From Solobacterium sp. (GTDB lineage Bacteria; Bacillota_I; Bacilli_A; Erysipelotrichales; Erysipelotrichaceae), in the NCBI GenBank assembly GCA_017404505.1, contig JAFRCE010000013.1:99518-163517 (forward strand): DNA of 64,000 nt. Reading direction: 5' to 3'. This document shows, in pieces, positions 34,554 through 44,180 of this stretch; positions within the stretch are counted from its first letter, which is position 1, and each line of letters begins with the position of its first letter. The position numbers and the translations under genes were made by a program. Below the pieces are notes generated by a model. It ran no database searches. It saw nothing but the letters and a program-made list of their open reading frames with translations, and was not told where the DNA came from.

Positions 34554-36985
34554 GCCAGCTTCCTGCAAAGCGCCAGGATTCTCTTTGCGCATGTTTCAAG
34601 ATCCTCTCTTGAAATTTCTTTGTTTTCCAGTGCTTCCGCGATCCTGTCACAGTCGGGCTGTGAACCCGGCATAATCCAGTCATTGCCGTTTTTGATACAC
34701 AGTGCGGCGTCACTTGCGCCATAGGTTCCAAGATTCAGACGGTCGCTGGTTGTACCCCAGTCAGTCATGACAACGCCTCCAAAGCCCCATTCCTTTCTCA
34801 GAACGGTTGTCAGCAGATCATAATGGTTTGCGGTATGAGTTCCGTTCACCAGATTATAGGAAGACATGATGCATTTGGGAGCAGACTGCTTGATGCAGAT
34901 CTCAAAGCCCTTCAGATAGATTTCACGCATCGTTCTTTCCGAGATGACACTGTTGGAACCGAAACGGTTGTATTCCTGATTGTTGCAGGCAAAGTGTTTG
35001 ATTGTCACAGAATATTTATCATGTTTCTGAACGCCTCTGACGACCGCCGCAGCAGTCAGTCCCGATACCACCGGGTCCTCGGAGCAGTATTCAAAATTGC
35101 GGCCGCATAACGGCATCCTCTGAATATTCAGAGCCGGAGCCAGCCAGATATTGATTCCGTAAATTCCCATTTCCTCACCGACGATATCACCGCAGATTTC
35201 CGGAACTTCCGGATTGAACGCCTGGGCAAGAGCGGTCCCGATCGGAATTGCCGTGGTGAACTGATAATACTTTTTCTCCGATTCACTGATCTTTCTGATC
35301 GTGTCGATCTTTGCCTGAACAGCGGACCTGAGCGGTTCATCCAGGAACTGTACAATGCTTTCCATTGCCGCAAATTCATTGCCGAACGCCGCACCGTCTT
35401 TGAGAATGTAGCTGGTAGCCAGACGCAATCCGGCCGGGCCGTCCGCAAGGATCAGTTTCCCAAAGCCTTTTTCACGGAAGAAATCCGGACTTTCCGCAGC
35501 TGCACCTGCCACCGCGTTTCCGGCATTGCCGATAATGGAAGTGCTGCTGTTTTCATCATATCGGCCGACACATGTGTGAATCAGTTCGTCATCCGTAAAA
35601 CCGGAAAGATCGATCTGTTCTTTCTCCGGATAAGACACTCTGTTTCTGTCATAGTGTCCAATGCCTTTGAGTCCCCGGACATCCGCCTCAAAGATTTTCA
35701 ATCCTTCTGCATCTGCCTGAGGAAGAAAAACGGATCTGTCTTCAAAACCGGTATGGATCTGAAGACCGGTTGCTTCAAGGACTGTGACTGTCTCATTCAG
35801 TCTGACGGCACAAACATTCACGCTGTCGGCCATGATATGGTAGTCTCCCTTTTCCAGAATCCAGGCAGACTGTTCCTCGCTGTAAGATGCCATATTTTCA
35901 AGAGGCAGCCGCAGTGTGATCACTTCACTTTCACCGGGCTGCAGTTCACGGGTCTTGCCATATGTTCCAAGTTCCTTTAGCGGCTTATTGAGCGTTCCCT
36001 GTGGAGCTCTGTAATAAAGAGGCACCATTTCCTTACCTGGGTAACTTCCGGTATTTGTAACTTTGACCGTAACGGAAAGCTCATTGTCCTTCAGTTCGGT
36101 CTGACTGATCTCCTTACAGAATTCTGTATAGCCGATTCCATAGCCGAACGGAAACAGAGGCTTGCAGTCTGCTGTGTCATAATAGCGATAACCGGCATAG
36201 ATTCCTTCTTTGTAGCAGGTATCATTGAGATCGTAATTCTGAAGCACATCACAGTCTTCTGCTTTAATCCAGGTGGCGGTGAGTTTGCCGGAAGGAAAGC
36301 TTTTACCGAGAATGATGTCAGCCAGCACGTCACCGGTCACTGTTCCCAGCTGACTCAGCAGGAGAATGTTTTCCACTCTGTCCATGACCGGTGAGAGATC
36401 GACCGGTCCGCCGACGTTCAGTACCAGCAGGAACTTTGTGTACTTCTCAGCACAGCGATAAATGTCTCTGACTTCATCATCCGTCAGAAGATAGTCACCT
36501 TTCTTGATCTGACGGTCGGATCCTTCGCCGCTGTTTCTGGCCAGCACATAGACACAGGTATCCGCTTCCGCGTCAATGGGAAAATCATATTCCGGCTCAT
36601 CCGGCGTTTTGCCCAGTGCAGCTGCAATTACCGGTATTTTTTTCTTTTCCGCTTCTTCCCTGATCTGCCTGTAAAACCGAACAGTATTGTCTGCTTTACA
36701 TGCATCGTATCTGTCCATCCACTCTTTTGAAACGATGGTAAAGCCGGCTTTTTCAAGACCTTCTTCACAGGTTGTAAAATGACGCACATTTACGTCACCG
36801 GAGCCGGTGCCGCCTTTGATGGTCTGTCTTGCACCGCTGCCGTATAAAGCCAGACGACATGACTGTTCCAGTGGAAAATCACCATTTTTCTTTAAGAGGA
36901 CCGTGCACTCTGGTGCGATCTTTCTGAGTATTTCGCTATGCTTTATCTCAAAATCCCTGACTGTTTTGTCTGTGAATCTCTGCAT
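34550..36985 (-). CDS. GH3 beta-glycosidase with permuted domain order
   Basis: An 811-residue GH3 enzyme in which the usual second domain comes first (about residues 20-260), then a fibronectin-III-like domain (about 280-380), and the TIM barrel last (about 450-811). The nucleophile Asp is in VVMTDWGTT near residue 740, close to the C-terminus rather than near residue 280. The barrel also holds ILADGPAGLR and VTIKHFACNNQEYNR. This reversed plan is known in some rumen and gut Firmicutes. It likely removes beta-linked glucose or xylose inside the cell. The next gene overlaps its stop. Confidence 0.93.
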   Translation of the reverse strand: MQRFTDKTVRDFEIKHSEILRKIAPECTVLLKKNGDFPLEQSCRLALYGSGARQTIKGGTGSGDVNVRHFTTCEEGLEKAGFTIVSKEWMDRYDACKADNTVRFYRQIREEAEKKKIPVIAAALGKTPDEPEYDFPIDAEADTCVYVLARNSGEGSDRQIKKGDYLLTDDEVRDIYRCAEKYTKFLLVLNVGGPVDLSPVMDRVENILLLSQLGTVTGDVLADIILGKSFPSGKLTATWIKAEDCDVLQNYDLNDTCYKEGIYAGYRYYDTADCKPLFPFGYGIGYTEFCKEISQTELKDNELSVTVKVTNTGSYPGKEMVPLYYRAPQGTLNKPLKELGTYGKTRELQPGESEVITLRLPLENMASYSEEQSAWILEKGDYHIMADSVNVCAVRLNETVTVLEATGLQIHTGFEDRSVFLPQADAEGLKIFEADVRGLKGIGHYDRNRVSYPEKEQIDLSGFTDDELIHTCVGRYDENSSTSIIGNAGNAVAGAAAESPDFFREKGFGKLILADGPAGLRLATSYILKDGAAFGNEFAAMESIVQFLDEPLRSAVQAKIDTIRKISESEKKYYQFTTAIPIGTALAQAFNPEVPEICGDIVGEEMGIYGINIWLAPALNIQRMPLCGRNFEYCSEDPVVSGLTAAAVVRGVQKHDKYSVTIKHFACNNQEYNRFGSNSVISERTMREIYLKGFEICIKQSAPKCIMSSYNLVNGTHTANHYDLLTTVLRKEWGFGGVVMTDWGTTSDRLNLGTYGASDAALCIKNGNDWIMPGSQPDCDRIAEALENKEISREDLETCAKRILALCRKLA

Positions 36986-36996
36986 GGTCTTCTCCT

Positions 36997-38025
36997 TTAA
37001 ATCTGATTCACGATTCCGTGAAGAACCGTGTCAATTTCTTTCACCTGTTCCGGTGTCATCTGCAGCATTTCCATGATCTCGCTGATTGTATTTTTGCTTA
37101 ACACCAGCTTCAGCCCGTCCAGCTGGTAGCCTCTTGCCTTTGCGACAAGAGCCATACCGTTGTACATCGGCTTGAGTAAAGCCTGGACTTCTTCCTTCTG
37201 TTTTTTCATATGTCCAAGTGAACATGCGATACTCAGAACCGGTGCATAGTCCGCGTTCAGCGACACTCTCTGCTCCGGCTCTTCAAAACCGTGATACGTC
37301 AGCTTTCCGAGCGTTTCCTTCAGCCAGCCAATGCTGTCTCTTGTCCAGTTGGGGACCCTTTCCGATACGCCGTTGGTGACGATCCAGTCTTCACCGGTCG
37401 AGAAACCGTGGCCGCCAAAGGAGTAAATATGACTTTCAAACGGAATATCCTTTTCCGCTAAAGCGAGTTCCATGCGAAGTGTATTTGTGATGTCCACCGT
37501 TTTGTCATCGCGGCAGGCAGCGAAGAAACACGGACAGGTTTCCCTTGTGACGTGCTGATACGGATACGGCATACCGGGCTGACACATGTCGACGATGTCT
37601 TCGAGAATTGCCGGATAGACCAATACGGCAGCGGCAGGTCTGTGCTTTGCCTGGGTAGCTGCGACAGCCGCCAGATGCCCTCCGGCGGAGAAACCGGAAA
37701 TGACGATCTTCTCAGGATCGATATGCCATTCTTCACTTCTGTTCTGAATGAGTTCCATCGCATCTTCATAATCTTCCAGCGGCATCGGCCAGTTTCCCTT
37801 TTTATTGGTCGTATATCTCAGGATAAATGCCTGATAGCCGGCCTGAAGATATGTCATGGCAACCGGATCAGCCTCCCTGTCGGAGCATATGGCATAACCG
37901 CCTCCCGGCAGCACCAGCATGGCCGGACGCTTCTCAAAACCGAATTCTCCGCCTGCCTCCTGAATATACGCAGTCAGTGTGACATCTCTTTCTTCGTTTA
38001 TTACGATAACTTCGCTTTTCATCAT
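36997..38025 (-). CDS. Alpha/beta-hydrolase carbohydrate esterase-like protein
   Basis: A 342-residue hydrolase: oxyanion motif LPGGGYAICSDREAD, nucleophile GFSAGGH (Ser about residue 112) and GHGFSTG with the likely His. The layout resembles acetyl-xylan esterase/BD-FAE-type enzymes. After the hydrolase fold, about 80 residues at the C-terminus (from MKKQKEEVQALLKPMYNG) form a helical extension ending QMTPEQVKEIDTVL. No signal peptide. It is in the GH2-esterase-esterase-GH3-GH78-ROK operon and may remove acyl groups before the glycosidases act. Confidence 0.85.
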   Translation of the reverse strand: MMKSEVIVINEERDVTLTAYIQEAGGEFGFEKRPAMLVLPGGGYAICSDREADPVAMTYLQAGYQAFILRYTTNKKGNWPMPLEDYEDAMELIQNRSEEWHIDPEKIVISGFSAGGHLAAVAATQAKHRPAAAVLVYPAILEDIVDMCQPGMPYPYQHVTRETCPCFFAACRDDKTVDITNTLRMELALAEKDIPFESHIYSFGGHGFSTGEDWIVTNGVSERVPNWTRDSIGWLKETLGKLTYHGFEEPEQRVSLNADYAPVLSIACSLGHMKKQKEEVQALLKPMYNGMALVAKARGYQLDGLKLVLSKNTISEIMEMLQMTPEQVKEIDTVLHGIVNQI

Positions 38026-38049
38026 GCCTTCCTCCAGATTCTTCTGTCT

Positions 38050-38931
38050 TTATCTGCACATGCCGTACAGCCGGCGGGCCATATCCGCCTTGTAGCGGAA
38101 ACAATCTTCCCTGAGTTTGTTCTGCAGCGGCATTTCTTCCGCTTTTTCAGTACCGAAGCCGTGATAACCCTCTTCGTATTTTTTCAGATCGACAAGCTTT
38201 CCATGTTCCCTGAGCAGTTGCGCATACCGTTCTCCCTGGGGATGTAAAGGATCTTTTCCGCAGACGATTACAACAGCCGGGGAAAGCTTTTTCAGAGTTT
38301 CTTCTGTGATCTTCGCCGCCGGGGAAAGAACTTCACTGTCCAGCGGGATCGCTGGCGGATAAAGAGAAAACATCATGTCATACAGTTTGTTTCCTTCCGG
38401 AAAATCGATCGGGATACTTCCGGTGAAATCCAGGAACGGCACTTCCATGATCTGTCCGGCAATCTGAATACCTTCCTTTGCCAGCAGGATGGCCGACCCG
38501 GCTGTCAGATGTCCTCCGGCGCTGCCGCCGGAAAGTATAATCTTATCCGGATCGATGCCAAGCTGTTCCGCATTTTTCTTCAGCCACTTCACTGTATCGA
38601 CGACCTCTTCCTGCGGATATGGGAAACTCTTGTCGTAAAGTCTTTTGTAATTAACATTGACGACAAATGCACCAAGCTCTTCACTTAATCTCTGGCAGTA
38701 GCGGTCATCATCAACAGCGTCCATACCGACCCAGGCACCGCCGTGGATCTGCACAAACACCGGAGCACTTTCCATTATTTCAGGATAGTACAGCAATACC
38801 TCGACCGGTTCTTTGCCTTCCCGTTCGATTTTCGCTCTCTGGCCGATGACCGGATCTGTCGCATAATGCTTATTGATCCTGTGAAAGCGTGCGTTGAATA
38901 TCATCTTTTTAATCATGTTCAGCGGTTTCAT
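38050..38931 (-). CDS. HSL-type alpha/beta-hydrolase esterase
   Basis: A 293-residue esterase of the hormone-sensitive-lipase group: IHGGAW oxyanion motif (about residue 64), nucleophile GGSAGGH (Ser about 136), CGKDPLHPQG with the acid Asp and GYHGFG with the His. It is cytoplasmic. Its start overlaps the end of the GH2 gene by 23 bases, so the genes are coupled. Small acyl esters on sugars are likely substrates in this operon. Confidence 0.88.
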   Translation of the reverse strand: MKPLNMIKKMIFNARFHRINKHYATDPVIGQRAKIEREGKEPVEVLLYYPEIMESAPVFVQIHGGAWVGMDAVDDDRYCQRLSEELGAFVVNVNYKRLYDKSFPYPQEEVVDTVKWLKKNAEQLGIDPDKIILSGGSAGGHLTAGSAILLAKEGIQIAGQIMEVPFLDFTGSIPIDFPEGNKLYDMMFSLYPPAIPLDSEVLSPAAKITEETLKKLSPAVVIVCGKDPLHPQGERYAQLLREHGKLVDLKKYEEGYHGFGTEKAEEMPLQNKLREDCFRYKADMARRLYGMCR

Positions 38932-41227
38932 CTTCTACCTCGATTTCTAATTTCCCTCTCCCGCGGATGACGGCCATAGCCCGTCCCTGCCAGGTTTTTA
39001 TCGTTCTTTCATAATAGTTTTCATCACTTTTCGGATCGGCTGATCCAAGCCCCAGGAGTTCAGGCTCGTTTTCTTCCCGAATACGCAGAGTCAGTGTCAC
39101 ATCCGGATTCAGAATTCCTTTATCATCCATAACTGTAAATTCAACGATTCCTTCGCCTGTTTCCATCTGTTCCACATGCACGTTATAAGAAGCGGAAACC
39201 AGTTCGTCTGTTTCTGCCGGCTGTCCATTGCGGATGTTGACAGCTCTGAGTGTTCCGGGTTCAAACACTGCTGTAAAGAAAGCTTTGTCACAGACGGTCT
39301 TCTCTTTTCCGACCTGCCTGCCATTGATATACAGTTCCACTTCGTCCGCATCAGAATAGACTTCCACAGTAACTGGATTTCCTTCCTGTCCGCGGTAATT
39401 CCAGCGTCTTTCTCCGTCGCTCCATCCCCATTTTGTCGGTGACTGTTTCTCACCGTAATGCGCAGGATCCTGCACGGCAATATAAGGTTCTTTTCTGAGT
39501 CCCCAGACAATCTCTCGCCAATAGGAGACAGGTCTGCGGTTTCCGATCAGATCGAAATCACCACAGCCGGCTGAGCGCCATGGATATTTACCGTAAAGAT
39601 CATTGCTGTCACCTTCGCCATAGCGGTGCTGACCGACACCGGCCTCACCCAGATAATCCCAGGCTGCCCAGCCGAAGTCGCCGATGATCTGCGGGTATTT
39701 CATACACAGCTTCCAGTTTTCATAGAGAGCGGCGGGATAGCACTCCGTTCCCAGAATGATCCGCTGCGGATAATCTCTGATATCCGTTTCATAGCGGAAT
39801 TCAGCGTAGTTGTAGCCGGCAATATCCGTCTGGTTGAAGGCTTCTTCCAATGGTTCCCCCATTTCTTTTGATGCCAGTACTTTGTAAAGTTCCACCATAT
39901 TGCCGTTGAGAATGGAATTGATATCCACTCCTTTTTTAGCGGCAAGTTCTGGTATTCTATCCATCATGGCAAGAATCATATTGATGCTGTTGACTGTATA
40001 TCTTGTCTGATCCAGGCTGCGGATCAGATCGCAGATCTTTCTGCCATACTGCACTTCATGGGGATCACTGACTTCAACGATTTCATTTCCGATGGAGTAA
40101 ATGATTACAGAAGGATGATTATATGCCAGCTTCACCATGTCCTCTGTGTCCCGCTTCCAGTCATTGCGGAATTCACATGAGTAATCCCCCTCGACCTTCG
40201 GTACAGTCCATGCGTCGCATAATTCCAGCATCACCAGCATGCCAATCTGATCGCAGGCTTCCAGTACTATGCGGCTTGCTGGAAAATGGGCACAGCGGAT
40301 GGCATTGTATCCGGCCTCTTTCAGTTTTCTGATGCGCCGGTAAGTCATCGCTTCATGCTCGATTCCCCCGATGATCCCGTGGTCCTGGTGTATACAGCCG
40401 CCGCGGAGTATGATTTCTTCACCATTGATTCGCAGTCCTCTGAACGGATCCAGAGACAGCGTGCGGATTCCAAAGCAGACTGATTCGATATCATATCCGC
40501 AAAGCTCCGTATGACATTCATAAAGATACGGTGCTTCGAGATTCCAAAGCTTCGGATTCTTCACATAGAAGCGAAGCGTGACAGTCTTTGTTTCACCCGG
40601 GTTCATTGTTACCGTCGTTCTGATTTCTTCGTTTTCGATCCTGTGTATAAGCTGTACAGATTCACGGGATCTCAGGCGGTTTGCGATTTCGGTACTGACG
40701 GACAGTTCAGCAGACTCCTGATCCGCATGCAGAACGGTCACTTTGACGCCATGGGGCACAATGTATACATCTTTTCCCCTGTACAGCCAGACATCCCGGT
40801 AGATTCCGGTGCCGCTGTACCAGCGTGAGGAAGGAACGCTGTTTCTGACCAGTACCTTCAGGGAGTTTGAACCCTGTCTGACATATTGGGATATATCTGT
40901 CAGCAGCGGCGTATATCCGTTGGCGTGCTGCGCGATCAGACTGCCGTTGAGATATATGGAAGCGTTTTTATAGATTCCTTCAAATTCCAGAAAGAGCGTT
41001 TCAGATACATCATCCGCATTGAATGTCTTTGTATAGCAGGCAGATGAATACGGATAATATCCGGACGCATTACCGGCCGGCGCATGTTCATCCCGCTTCT
41101 GACGAATCATCGCATCATGCGGAAGCGTCACTTTCTCAACCGCTGCTTTTCCAAAAACCGTGTTTTCAAATGCTGTTCCGATACCGGTATGGAACTGCCA
41201 TTCCCTATTGAAACATTCCTTTTTCAT
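38909..41227 (-). CDS. GH2 glycoside hydrolase (beta-galactosidase-like)
   Basis: A 772-residue GH2 enzyme with sugar-binding domain (about 1-180), Ig-like domain (about 185-275) and TIM barrel. IYSIGNEI carries the acid/base Glu and RIILGTECYP the nucleophile Glu; the barrel start shows LRINGEEIILRGGCIHQDHG. C-terminal beta domains (ELYINGRQVG, SASYNVHV) complete it. No signal peptide, so it splits imported oligosaccharides. AGGAGG precedes the ATG. It is first in the six-gene operon; TetR-type operators lie 150-200 bases upstream. Confidence 0.93.
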   Translation of the reverse strand: MKKECFNREWQFHTGIGTAFENTVFGKAAVEKVTLPHDAMIRQKRDEHAPAGNASGYYPYSSACYTKTFNADDVSETLFLEFEGIYKNASIYLNGSLIAQHANGYTPLLTDISQYVRQGSNSLKVLVRNSVPSSRWYSGTGIYRDVWLYRGKDVYIVPHGVKVTVLHADQESAELSVSTEIANRLRSRESVQLIHRIENEEIRTTVTMNPGETKTVTLRFYVKNPKLWNLEAPYLYECHTELCGYDIESVCFGIRTLSLDPFRGLRINGEEIILRGGCIHQDHGIIGGIEHEAMTYRRIRKLKEAGYNAIRCAHFPASRIVLEACDQIGMLVMLELCDAWTVPKVEGDYSCEFRNDWKRDTEDMVKLAYNHPSVIIYSIGNEIVEVSDPHEVQYGRKICDLIRSLDQTRYTVNSINMILAMMDRIPELAAKKGVDINSILNGNMVELYKVLASKEMGEPLEEAFNQTDIAGYNYAEFRYETDIRDYPQRIILGTECYPAALYENWKLCMKYPQIIGDFGWAAWDYLGEAGVGQHRYGEGDSNDLYGKYPWRSAGCGDFDLIGNRRPVSYWREIVWGLRKEPYIAVQDPAHYGEKQSPTKWGWSDGERRWNYRGQEGNPVTVEVYSDADEVELYINGRQVGKEKTVCDKAFFTAVFEPGTLRAVNIRNGQPAETDELVSASYNVHVEQMETGEGIVEFTVMDDKGILNPDVTLTLRIREENEPELLGLGSADPKSDENYYERTIKTWQGRAMAVIRGRGKLEIEVEDETAEHD

Positions 41228-41379
41228 ATGTACCTCCTACCGGGACGTGTTTCGTGTTTTTTCTCTTGTGATCTTACCGCCGCTGTGCTCGATCGCCGGT
41301 TCATTGCCACCATGATTCTCACTCTTCAGATCATTTGATCCACAGCTTTTTTCAGAAACGATATGCTCACTTTTTCATC

Positions 41380-41424
41380 TGATACAAATGTATCACAGTA
41401 GCGTCTTATGAGACAATTGTTTCA
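41380..41424. promoter_or_regulatory. Two TetR-type operators upstream of the GH2 operon
   Basis: TGATACAAATGTATCA (41380-41395, perfect dyad) and TGAGACAATTGTTTCA (41409-41424, near-perfect) start 29 bp apart. The same pair with the same 29-bp offset stands in front of the tetR gene at 48656 and 48685. This links the GH2 operon to that regulator. Confidence 0.8.
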
Positions 41425-41491
41425 CAGAAAATGAGACATTAGACAGACGTTTGTATCAGATGAATTCGCAGAAAAAACACGTATGCCAATG
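41425..41491 (+). pseudogene. Relic of a tetR leader and first codons
   Basis: Past the operators, the stretch keeps matching the 48701-48770 region: AAAATGAGACA, TTTGTATCAG and then ATGAATTCGCAG, which aligns with the tetR start ATGAATCCCCAG. The copy has lost the AGGAG ribosome binding site and hits a stop after about ten codons (ATG at 41460). It is best read as the remnant of a duplicated regulator. The gap from 41492 to 41598 shows nothing else. Confidence 0.75.
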
Positions 41492-41598
41492 AACCGAAAA
41501 AAAATATGCAGCCTCCAAACCGGGCAAACCCAGTGAGAGGATACATATCTCAAGCGTTACACACATTTTACGTACGGACAAATGTCTGAACAAAGCCT

Positions 41599-42741
41599 TT
41601 ATATTTGGTTTTCCCTGAGATGCTCTAATCCAAGCTTCAGCATTTCACCATTGACTCCTTTTTCCATCCATTCTGCTGCTGTGATGCCTCCTTCACTGAC
41701 AGTGAAAGCATCGGAACCCGCCAGGATACAGTGTACAGTGAGATCCGCTTCCTTATGAGCGATGTCCGGTTTGTCAAAGTAAAACAGTCCGATTTCCGGA
41801 ATTGCGGCCATCAGAGCGGCTGACATATCCGCAAGGTGCTTCTGAAAACGGTCACCTGTTTCCTTTGTCGGATGCCAGTTTCCGTCTTCCTCCAGATAGC
41901 TGACATATTGGGTCAGAGCACAGTCACGGCTGGAGCAGCAGTACATGATTTTTACTTCCGGGCGTCTGTTGTGCAGGGCAATGAGGCTGTCGGTGACGAT
42001 TTCCGTTCCAGTCAGTCTTGCGCAGATTTCTTCCGGTGCACCCCAGACTTCGCGCGCAATCTTCTGCCAGTTATTATGCATCATGGCGCTGTCGCATATA
42101 ACTGTCGTATCATGACAATTCGGAAATTCACCAATGATATCATCTGCCAGCAGCGCTGTTCCGAAGGCTCCGGCAGAAAAGCCGGTGATTATCAGCTTTT
42201 CCGGATCTGGAACCAGTTCCCTGACTTTTTTTAGCAGCAGTTTGTAATTGATGTATCCATGATGTCTGAGAATCTGAGAGTTTCCATTCAGATCTGTATA
42301 GGGATAATCGTTACGGCCGCAATGGAAGTCACCCGTGGTATAAGGCAATACGACCACCGTCCAGTCATGGAACGGATTCTTTTTTGAGCGTCCGTTGGTA
42401 CCGGTACGCAGCAGAATATCGGCAGTTTCTGCCTCAACGGCATAAAAATTCTGCTTATCTCTGTTTCCTGATTTATTTGGACGGGCAGCTGTATACGCAT
42501 CGAAAGAAACACCTCCCCCGCAGAATGACAGCATCAGTTTGTTTTCTTTTCCCAGACGGATACATCCATACGTCGGCCTGTTTTCAGCTGTAACAGCACC
42601 TTGCGGCCAGTACTCATAACCTTTGCCGATCTTTGGTTTTTCAGGCAGGTCAGCATATCGGAAAGCCGTAAGCAGCCGGTAGGCCAGTCTGTCTCTCAAA
42701 GTCCATCCATCCGTGTCAGGCAGTATCTTATGCTTTCCCAT
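41599..42741 (-). CDS. Pectin-acetylesterase/NOTUM-like hydrolase, paralog A
   Basis: A 380-residue cytoplasmic hydrolase. The family pattern is LMLSFCGGGVSFDAYTA for the oxyanion hole, VVVLPYTTGDFHCG, nucleophile ITGFSAGAFGTALLADD (Ser about residue 195) and ITAAEWM near the end. The arrangement matches PAE/NOTUM-type carbohydrate deacylases and two other genes in this window. It likely removes acyl groups from imported glycans. GGAAGG stands ahead of the ATG at 42741, one base after the stop of the tannase-like gene. It is last in the TetR operon. Confidence 0.75.
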   Translation of the reverse strand: MGKHKILPDTDGWTLRDRLAYRLLTAFRYADLPEKPKIGKGYEYWPQGAVTAENRPTYGCIRLGKENKLMLSFCGGGVSFDAYTAARPNKSGNRDKQNFYAVEAETADILLRTGTNGRSKKNPFHDWTVVVLPYTTGDFHCGRNDYPYTDLNGNSQILRHHGYINYKLLLKKVRELVPDPEKLIITGFSAGAFGTALLADDIIGEFPNCHDTTVICDSAMMHNNWQKIAREVWGAPEEICARLTGTEIVTDSLIALHNRRPEVKIMYCCSSRDCALTQYVSYLEEDGNWHPTKETGDRFQKHLADMSAALMAAIPEIGLFYFDKPDIAHKEADLTVHCILAGSDAFTVSEGGITAAEWMEKGVNGEMLKLGLEHLRENQI

Positions 42742-42742
42742 A

Positions 42743-44167
42743 TCAGCCTTCCGTAACATCTGTTTTGTATGGTGTTACCTTACGCTCCCATGCCATTCCG
42801 TTCTCTTTGAAAGAGGCCAGTGGCGGGAACTTTTTAAAGGCAACCGGATATATTTCGTCCGGTGCTTTTCCATCTTCGACCCAGGCTTTTAGGGTCAATA
42901 AACCTAAGTGCTTTTCATCCTTCGGTGTGGCCGGCATACCGTAGACATAATCCTGAACACCCGGACCGCCGGAAATATGGGCCATGCCCGGCAGTAAGAA
43001 CAGACGGAAGAAATCGGAGGTATCCCCCATTGTCTTCTGAACGTCTTCGTAATAACGAATGGAGCTTGTCATCGGAATGATCGGATCTGCCGTGCCGTGT
43101 ACAAGCAGCAGTTTTCCGCCGCGCTTTTGAAAGGCTGACAAGTCGGTATTCACTGCATCCAAATAGGAAGACAGCGCTTCACGTACCAATGTCCCGTCCC
43201 TTTTCAGATCGAAATCCATGAAATTGAAGTCTGCGCCGAGTACCCAGCGGAAAAGATAGAAGAAACTTTTGTCAAAATTCTCCTTTTCACAACGAAGAGC
43301 CAATGCCATCCCGCCGCCTTCACTCCCCGGTGTAAGTGTTCCTTCATAGACACCCGGCAGGCCTGTATATACCGCCATCAACGCATCAAGCTGTGTCTCA
43401 TCAATACCGGCGGCTTTCAGCAGTTCACGGGTAACCGTGATCCTGTCAGGTCTGTAAAAGAATTTGTCTTTATTGTGGCGCAGGCCTTCTGCCGCGCAAT
43501 TCTTCAAGAAGGTTCTGACCAGCTTCTTTTCCTGTCTTTTTGTAAAAGAATGAACTCCTTCAGCATTCAGATGCTGCCAGTCCCAAAGGAATGCCAGATG
43601 CAGGTTGACACGGTCATAAGCCGGGGCACATGCCAGAATGCCGTCATAGTCCTCCGGATAACGCTGTGCCTCACTCAGCGCCTGCTGGCCGCCTGTTGAT
43701 CCGCCGAAAAAGTAGGAATAACGAACCTGTTCACCATAATATCCGGCCGTAAGAGCCTTGCCCACAACGGTCATGATATGCGTCGCACGGTGACCGAAGT
43801 CGTCCCAGACTGCTTTGTTGTCAATACCGCAGTCCGGGCCTGCCGAGGTACCAAGATCTGTTGTGACTGTGGCGAACCCCAGTCTCAGAGGACCGGCCAG
43901 CATCATCGGCAGGATTGCTCCGGCAGCACCGCCGTTGCCAACGCCTGCCAGGTCGCCATTCCATCCGGAAACAGGCAGCCACAGTTCAATTCTGATATTG
44001 CTCTCTGGCACCGGTCTTGCTGTTACGCAGACGACAACATGCTCAGGAATGTTTTTGAGCGGCATCATAGGGATGCTTTTATCGTCACCGGCAGGAACCG
44101 TTTCTGCCCGAGTGATTTCGCAGTTCTCCGGCAGAAAGCACGTCAGTTTTTCTTTCAGGTCGGTCAT
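42743..44167 (-). CDS. Tannase/feruloyl-esterase-family hydrolase, cytoplasmic
   Basis: A 474-residue member of the tannase family (Pfam07519-type): WLPVSGWNGDLAGVGNGGAAG, nucleophile FFGGSTGGQQALSEAQRYPEDYDGI (Ser about residue 160), HGTADPIIP with the Asp and LPGMAHISGG with the His. The cysteines that flank Ser and His in secreted tannases are replaced here (GGSTGG, not GCSTGG; no Cys after MAH). There is no signal peptide. It probably cleaves aromatic or other esters inside the cell. AGAGGAG precedes the ATG. Confidence 0.85.
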   Translation of the reverse strand: MTDLKEKLTCFLPENCEITRAETVPAGDDKSIPMMPLKNIPEHVVVCVTARPVPESNIRIELWLPVSGWNGDLAGVGNGGAAGAILPMMLAGPLRLGFATVTTDLGTSAGPDCGIDNKAVWDDFGHRATHIMTVVGKALTAGYYGEQVRYSYFFGGSTGGQQALSEAQRYPEDYDGILACAPAYDRVNLHLAFLWDWQHLNAEGVHSFTKRQEKKLVRTFLKNCAAEGLRHNKDKFFYRPDRITVTRELLKAAGIDETQLDALMAVYTGLPGVYEGTLTPGSEGGGMALALRCEKENFDKSFFYLFRWVLGADFNFMDFDLKRDGTLVREALSSYLDAVNTDLSAFQKRGGKLLLVHGTADPIIPMTSSIRYYEDVQKTMGDTSDFFRLFLLPGMAHISGGPGVQDYVYGMPATPKDEKHLGLLTLKAWVEDGKAPDEIYPVAFKKFPPLASFKENGMAWERKVTPYKTDVTEG

Positions 44168-44180
44168 GATTACTCCTCTG

